Under the pieces are notes generated by a model, which searched no databases, was not told the origin of the DNA, and was given only the letters and a program-made list of their open reading frames with translations. A stretch of 64,000 nucleotides of DNA from JAURVT01 sp049059935. Its GTDB lineage: Bacteria; Actinomycetota; Actinomycetes; Propionibacteriales; Nocardioidaceae. The stretch spans positions 1-64,000 of the forward strand of contig NZ_JBMGQR010000006.1 of assembly GCF_049059935.1 (NCBI RefSeq), given 5' to 3'. Positions 60,391 through 64,000 of this stretch are shown in pieces. Within the stretch, counting starts at the first letter, position 1. Every line of letters starts with the position of its first letter. A program made the translations under genes and the position numbers.

Positions 60391-61306
60391 AACGGATCCT
60401 CGGGTCCAGGGCGGCGTAGACGAGGTCGACGACCAGGCTGGTGAGCACGTAGACGAGCACCAGGATGGTCACGACCGAGACGATCGTGGGGCTCTCGCCG
60501 CGCTGGATCGCCTGGAAGGCGAGGTTGCCGACGCCGGGCACGTTGAAGATGCCCTCGGTGACGATCGCGCCGGCCATCAGGCCGCCGAGGTCGGCACCGA
60601 GGAAGGTGACGACCGGGATGAGCGAGTTGCGCAGCACGTGCTTGCGGTTGACCTCGCCCTCGCTCAGGCCCTTGGCCCGGGCGGTGCGCACGTGGTCGGC
60701 GGTCATGTTCTCGGCGACCGACGTCCGCGTCAGCCGCAGCACGTAGGCGAACGACACCAGCCCCAGCACGAACGCCGGGAGCAGCAGGTCGCCGAACCCC
60801 GTGCCCGAGACGGTGGGGGTCGTCCACTGCAGCTTCACCCCGACGAGCAGCTGCAGCAGGAAGCCGAAGACGAAGATCGGCACCGCGATGACGAGCAGCG
60901 AGACGACGAGCATGGTCGAGTCGAAGAGCCTGCCCTTGCGCAGCCCCGCGTAGAAGCCGGCGGCGACACCGAGCACGGCCTCGATCAGCAGCGCCATGAG
61001 CGCGAGCTTGATCGTCACCGGGAACGCGTCGGCCACCAGGTCGATGACGGGCCGTCCCGTGAAGGACATCCCGAAGTCGAAGGTCAGGATCCCCTTGAGG
61101 AACAGCAGCCACTGCACCAGGAACGGCTGGTCGAGGTTGTACTGCGCCTCGAGCTGGGCCCGGACCGGCTCGGAGACCTGCCGCTCGCCGAAGAGCCCCG
61201 TGATGGGGTCGCCGGGGCGCAGGAACACCATCGCGTAGATGAGCAGGGTCGCGCCCAGGACGACGGGGATCGCCTGGAGCACCCGTCTGCCGATGTACCA
61301 CCACAT
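60383..61306 (-). CDS. Oligopeptide ABC transporter permease, OppB/DppB type
   Basis: 307 residues. Starts MWWYIGRRVLQAIPVVLGATLL, typical of DppB; FDFGMSFTGRPV and the coupling loop RTARAKGLSEGEVNRKHVLRNSL follow. Six membrane helices. No strong ribosome site; the gene is 104 bp after oppA with a perfect hairpin in the gap. Confidence 0.9.
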   Translation of the reverse strand: MWWYIGRRVLQAIPVVLGATLLIYAMVFLRPGDPITGLFGERQVSEPVRAQLEAQYNLDQPFLVQWLLFLKGILTFDFGMSFTGRPVIDLVADAFPVTIKLALMALLIEAVLGVAAGFYAGLRKGRLFDSTMLVVSLLVIAVPIFVFGFLLQLLVGVKLQWTTPTVSGTGFGDLLLPAFVLGLVSFAYVLRLTRTSVAENMTADHVRTARAKGLSEGEVNRKHVLRNSLIPVVTFLGADLGGLMAGAIVTEGIFNVPGVGNLAFQAIQRGESPTIVSVVTILVLVYVLTSLVVDLVYAALDPRIRYA

Positions 61307-61349
61307 GTGTGCGAGAGCTCTCTGCTAGGGGGATGCGTCGCCGGACGCA

Positions 61350-61387
61350 CGCGTGTGGGGCGACACCGAGGTGCCGCCCCACACGCG
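61350..61387. terminator. Hairpin between oppA and oppB
   Basis: Perfect 13-bp arms CGCGTGTGGGGCG (61350-61362) and its complement (61375-61387), 12-base loop. It lies 23 bases after the oppA stop. It probably limits read-through or protects the oppA message, giving more binding protein than permease. Confidence 0.75.
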
Positions 61388-61410
61388 GGGTCCAGCCGGG
61401 CCGGACGGTG

Positions 61411-63024
61411 CTACTTGGTCGCCTCGTTCAGCACCGGACGGTTCTTCCAGTTGAACGTCACGTTGTCGACGCCGGTCGCAGCCGCGGCGGCGACGTCGGT
61501 GTACCACAGCGGGATCGCCGGGAGGTCCTGGAGCAGGACCGCCTGGGCGTCGGCGTAGAGCGAGTAGCGCTCGGCCTCCTCGTCGGCACCGGCGGCCTGG
61601 CGCAGGATGCCGTCGAGCTGCTCGCTGGAGTAGTCGCCGTCGTTGGAGCCCGCGCCCGTGGCGTACAGCGGGGCGAGGTAGTTGTAGATCGACGGGTAGT
61701 CGGCCTGCCACCCGGTGCGGAACGCGGTGTCGATCGAGCGGTCGGTGACGCCGGTGCGCAGCTCGTCGAAGGTGGCGTACTCCTGCGGCGTGGCCTCGAT
61801 CTCGAGGTTGTTGCGCAGCTGGTTGACGACCGCCTCGACCCACTCCTTGTTGCCCGCGCCGTCGGCGTTGTAGGCCACGGTGAACTCGCCCTCGAACGGG
61901 GCGATCGCCTCGGCCTGCGCCCACAGCGCCTTGGCCTCGGTGGCGTCGAACTCGAGGACGTCCGAGCCCTCGATGTCGTCGTCGAAGCCCGGCAGCACCG
62001 GGGAGGAGAAGTCGACGGCCGGCGTGCGGCTGCCCTCGAAGACGTTCTCGGTGATCTCCTCGCGGTCGATCGCCTTGGACAGCGCCTGGCGACGCAGGTC
62101 GCCCTCCTCGCCGTCGAAGCCGTCGAGACGCTCGGGGATCGTGATGGACGCGAACGCCGACCCGGGCTGGGTGATCGCCTGGACCTGGTTGTCGTCCTGG
62201 TAGGTGCCCAGCGCGCTCGGCGGGACCTGGTCCATGACGTCGAGGTTGCCGCCCTGGATGTCGGAGTAGGCGCCGTCGGGGCTGGTGTAGATGCGGAACT
62301 CCAGGCCCTCGTTCTGCGGCTCGCGGGCCCCCTCGTAGCTCTCGTTCGGCTCGAGGGTGATCTTGACGTTGTTCTCCCAGCCGTCCGCGGCCATCTTGTA
62401 CGGGCCGTTGCCGATGGGCTGCTTGCCGTAGGCCTCGATGTCGTCGAACGCCGACTCGGGCAGCGGGAAGTAGGCGCTGTAGCCGAGGCGCTCGGGGAAG
62501 TCGGCCTCGGGCTGGCTCAGCTTGATCGTGAACGTCTTCTCGTCGACGACGGTCAGGCCCGACATCGTCTCGGTGGTGGGGTTCTCGGCCGAGACGTCCG
62601 CGTAGCCCTCGATGGGCTCGAAGAAGTAGCTGGACAGCTGGGCGTTGGTGCTCAGCGCGCCGTAGTTCCAGGCGTCGACGAACGAGCTCGCGGTGACCGC
62701 GGAGCCGTCGTCGAAGGTCCAGTCCTTGAGCTTGACGGTGAACGTCTGGTTGTCGGTGGTCTCGATGGACTCCGCGACCTCGAGCTCGCTCTCGCCCTCG
62801 TTGGTGTAGTACACCAACCCGGAGAACATCTGGTCGATGACGTTGCCGCCGCCGACCTCGTTGGTGTTGGTCGGCACCAGCGGGTTCTGCGGCTCGGTCG
62901 AGTAGACCGAGATGACGCCGTCGCTGGCCGACGAGTCGTCGCCGCCGCCGCACGCAGCCAGCACGAGGCTGCCGCAGGCGACGAGGGCCACGCCCGCGAG
63001 GCGAGTTCGCCCAGGGAGTCGCAT
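61411..63024 (-). CDS. Oligopeptide ABC transporter substrate-binding lipoprotein
   Basis: 537 residues, SBP family 5. Lipobox L22-A23-A24-C25. Family features: YSTEPQNPLVPTNTNEVGGGNVIDQMFSGLVYY at the start of the mature protein, FTVKLKDWTFDDGSAVTA, GNGPYKM and IPLWYTD near the end. Start ATG 63024 with AGGAGG seven bases upstream, the best ribosome site in the window. Captures peptides outside the membrane for the coupled permeases. Confidence 0.92.
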   Translation of the reverse strand: MRLPGRTRLAGVALVACGSLVLAACGGGDDSSASDGVISVYSTEPQNPLVPTNTNEVGGGNVIDQMFSGLVYYTNEGESELEVAESIETTDNQTFTVKLKDWTFDDGSAVTASSFVDAWNYGALSTNAQLSSYFFEPIEGYADVSAENPTTETMSGLTVVDEKTFTIKLSQPEADFPERLGYSAYFPLPESAFDDIEAYGKQPIGNGPYKMAADGWENNVKITLEPNESYEGAREPQNEGLEFRIYTSPDGAYSDIQGGNLDVMDQVPPSALGTYQDDNQVQAITQPGSAFASITIPERLDGFDGEEGDLRRQALSKAIDREEITENVFEGSRTPAVDFSSPVLPGFDDDIEGSDVLEFDATEAKALWAQAEAIAPFEGEFTVAYNADGAGNKEWVEAVVNQLRNNLEIEATPQEYATFDELRTGVTDRSIDTAFRTGWQADYPSIYNYLAPLYATGAGSNDGDYSSEQLDGILRQAAGADEEAERYSLYADAQAVLLQDLPAIPLWYTDVAAAAATGVDNVTFNWKNRPVLNEATK

Positions 63025-63211
63025 GGATTTTCCTCCTGTGGAGATGGGGCACGCGGACGCGTGTGCCGCATTGCTACCAGCGAGGCAGGGCGCGGGAAAA
63101 GCCAGGAACGACTCCTCGGACACTCCGTGACCAGATCGTCACCTAGTCCAAGTGGGCCATACCACCATGGTCAAGTCAGGTGGTTGCAGCCTGACACCAT
63201 GTGAGGGTGTG
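63025..63211. promoter_or_regulatory. Upstream region of the oligopeptide operon
   Basis: 187 bp. Contains inverted repeats GTGAC-CAGATC-GTCAC (near 63125-63141), ACCACC-ATGGTCAAGTC-AGGTGGT (near 63162-63184) and TCAGG/CCTGA (near 63176-63194). It must hold the oppA promoter; I cannot assign a single -10 with confidence. Confidence 0.35.
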
Positions 63212-64000
63212 TCAGCGGCGCTTCACGCGCACCGTGACCGTCGCCGACGTCGACGCGCGGTAGGTGACGTCCGCCGGGCGGTACACCGCACGCAGCCGGT
63301 GGACCCGTGGGCGGAGGGCGGTGCGCCCGAGCCCGACGGTCGCCGCGCCTCGTGCCAGCCGGACGGTGCGCAGGGCCTTGCGCCCGTCAAAGACCGTCAC
63401 GGTGCCCGTCGGCGGCCCGTCACGACCCGCCACCACCACGCGCAGGCGGACGGAGTGGCGTCCGTACCGTGCGGTCGTGCGACTGGCGCGCAGGCGGGCG
63501 GTGGTCGACCACGCCGGCACCGCGACCGCACCGGACGACAGGGTGTTGCTGGAGTAGGCGCCGCTGCGGGCGGTCTCGACCACGCTGATCCGCCGCCCGA
63601 CGTCGGCGCGGGTCAGTCGGTAGGAGGTACCGGTGGCTCCGGGGACGGCGCGTCCGTCGCGACGCCACTGCCGCGAGGCGAAGGTGCCGAGCACCCACTG
63701 CGCCGGGGTGGCCGTGAGCGTCGAGCCGACCGACGCGCCACCGCGGACCTGCGGCGCCGTGCGGGCCGCCATCAGCCGGCCGAGGTCGAGGACGCCCGCC
63801 CCGCCCCCGCTGGTCGACCTCGCGTAGGGCTGGACGGCGCCGCGCACGGCCGCCTCGACGGTAGCTGCGGACAGGGACCGGTCGACGGACTTCACCAGGG
63901 CCGCCGCGGCCGCGACCTGCGGTGCCGCCTGGCTGGTGCCGCTCATCGTCGTCACGGTGGCCGCGCGGGCGGTGGTGGCGCCGTTGTTGGTCGTGGAGAG
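63212..64000 (-). CDS. Subtilisin-like (S8) serine protease, C-terminal part
   Basis: The frame is open from 64000 to a TGA at 63212; 262 residues are visible and the gene continues beyond the window. The catalytic serine motif MSGTSQAAPQVAAAAALVKS closes the peptidase domain. It is followed by a domain with PAQWVLGTFASRQWRRDG and a final Ig-like repeat domain (PTGTVTVFDGRKALRTV, YRPADVTYRASTSATVTV) ending in KRR. Presumably secreted. Asp and His of the triad and the signal lie outside the window. Confidence 0.85.
   Translation of the reverse strand, partial: LSTTNNGATTARAATVTTMSGTSQAAPQVAAAAALVKSVDRSLSAATVEAAVRGAVQPYARSTSGGGAGVLDLGRLMAARTAPQVRGGASVGSTLTATPAQWVLGTFASRQWRRDGRAVPGATGTSYRLTRADVGRRISVVETARSGAYSSNTLSSGAVAVPAWSTTARLRASRTTARYGRHSVRLRVVVAGRDGPPTGTVTVFDGRKALRTVRLARGAATVGLGRTALRPRVHRLRAVYRPADVTYRASTSATVTVRVKRR

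Overview
The window is 64 kb of very GC-rich, densely packed bacterial DNA with short gaps, many 4-bp ATGA/GTGA gene overlaps and frequent GTG starts. The gene content (Zur-linked zinc ABC transporter, citramalate synthase, leaderless TANNNT promoters, ImuA'/ImuB/DnaE2, a LexA box of the TCGAAC-N4-GTTCGA type, a YczR/YczE pair, GatCAB) points to a high-GC actinomycete. A member of the Nocardioidaceae such as Aeromicrobium or Nocardioides is my best guess, but this is inference without a database search. I saw no rRNA, tRNA, transposase, integrase, prophage or CRISPR array.

Layout. 1-3.7 kb: tail of a zinc-binding protein, znuC, znuB, a Fur/Zur regulator, a conserved protein and a lipoprotein. 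3.7-10.2 kb: citramalate synthase behind a leader-peptide attenuator, a CurA-type reductase, an unknown protein, an SDR with no visible start codon, ilvE and leuB. 10.2-14.5 kb: a small conserved-looking protein, a methyltransferase, a membrane-anchored trypsin-like protease, and a divergent yczE-like / MocR pair with a repeated operator. 14.7-17.8 kb: thiM-thiE-thiD-tenA under a TPP riboswitch. 17.9-21.6 kb: ilvB-ilvN-ilvC behind a second branched-chain leader attenuator. 21.6-31.1 kb: a GGDEF/EAL protein, ilvD, a SatD-like/membrane pair, an ATP-grasp protein, a DUF2236 oxygenase-like protein, a D-2-hydroxyacid dehydrogenase and a hydrolase. 31.1-41.5 kb: gatC-gatA-gatB, a repeat-rich membrane-anchored protein, ligA, then cysteine desulfurase-mnmA-MetE-like. 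41.6-43.4 kb: ArsR regulator, SRPBCC protein, aldo/keto reductase. 43.4-49.2 kb: the SOS mutasome imuA'-imuB-dnaE2 with a LexA box. 49.2-53.8 kb: a nucleotidyltransferase between palindrome clusters, glycerate kinase, an ABC-F ATPase with a WhiB7-type promoter and a three-codon upstream ORF, and a MarR regulator. 53.9-57.7 kb: a dicarboxylate symporter divergent from a DcuS/DcuR-type two-component system. 57.7-63.0 kb: an oligopeptide ABC transporter. 63.2 kb to the end: the C-terminus of a subtilisin-like protease.

Functional themes. Most of the isoleucine/valine pathway is present (cimA, leuB, ilvBN, ilvC, ilvD, ilvE); two of its transcription units carry short leaders rich in branched-chain codons followed by a T-tailed hairpin. 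Many genes have a TANNNT-like hexamer six to eight bases before the start codon, implying leaderless mRNAs. Most convergent gene junctions carry long perfect palindromes falling into a few recurring sequence families.
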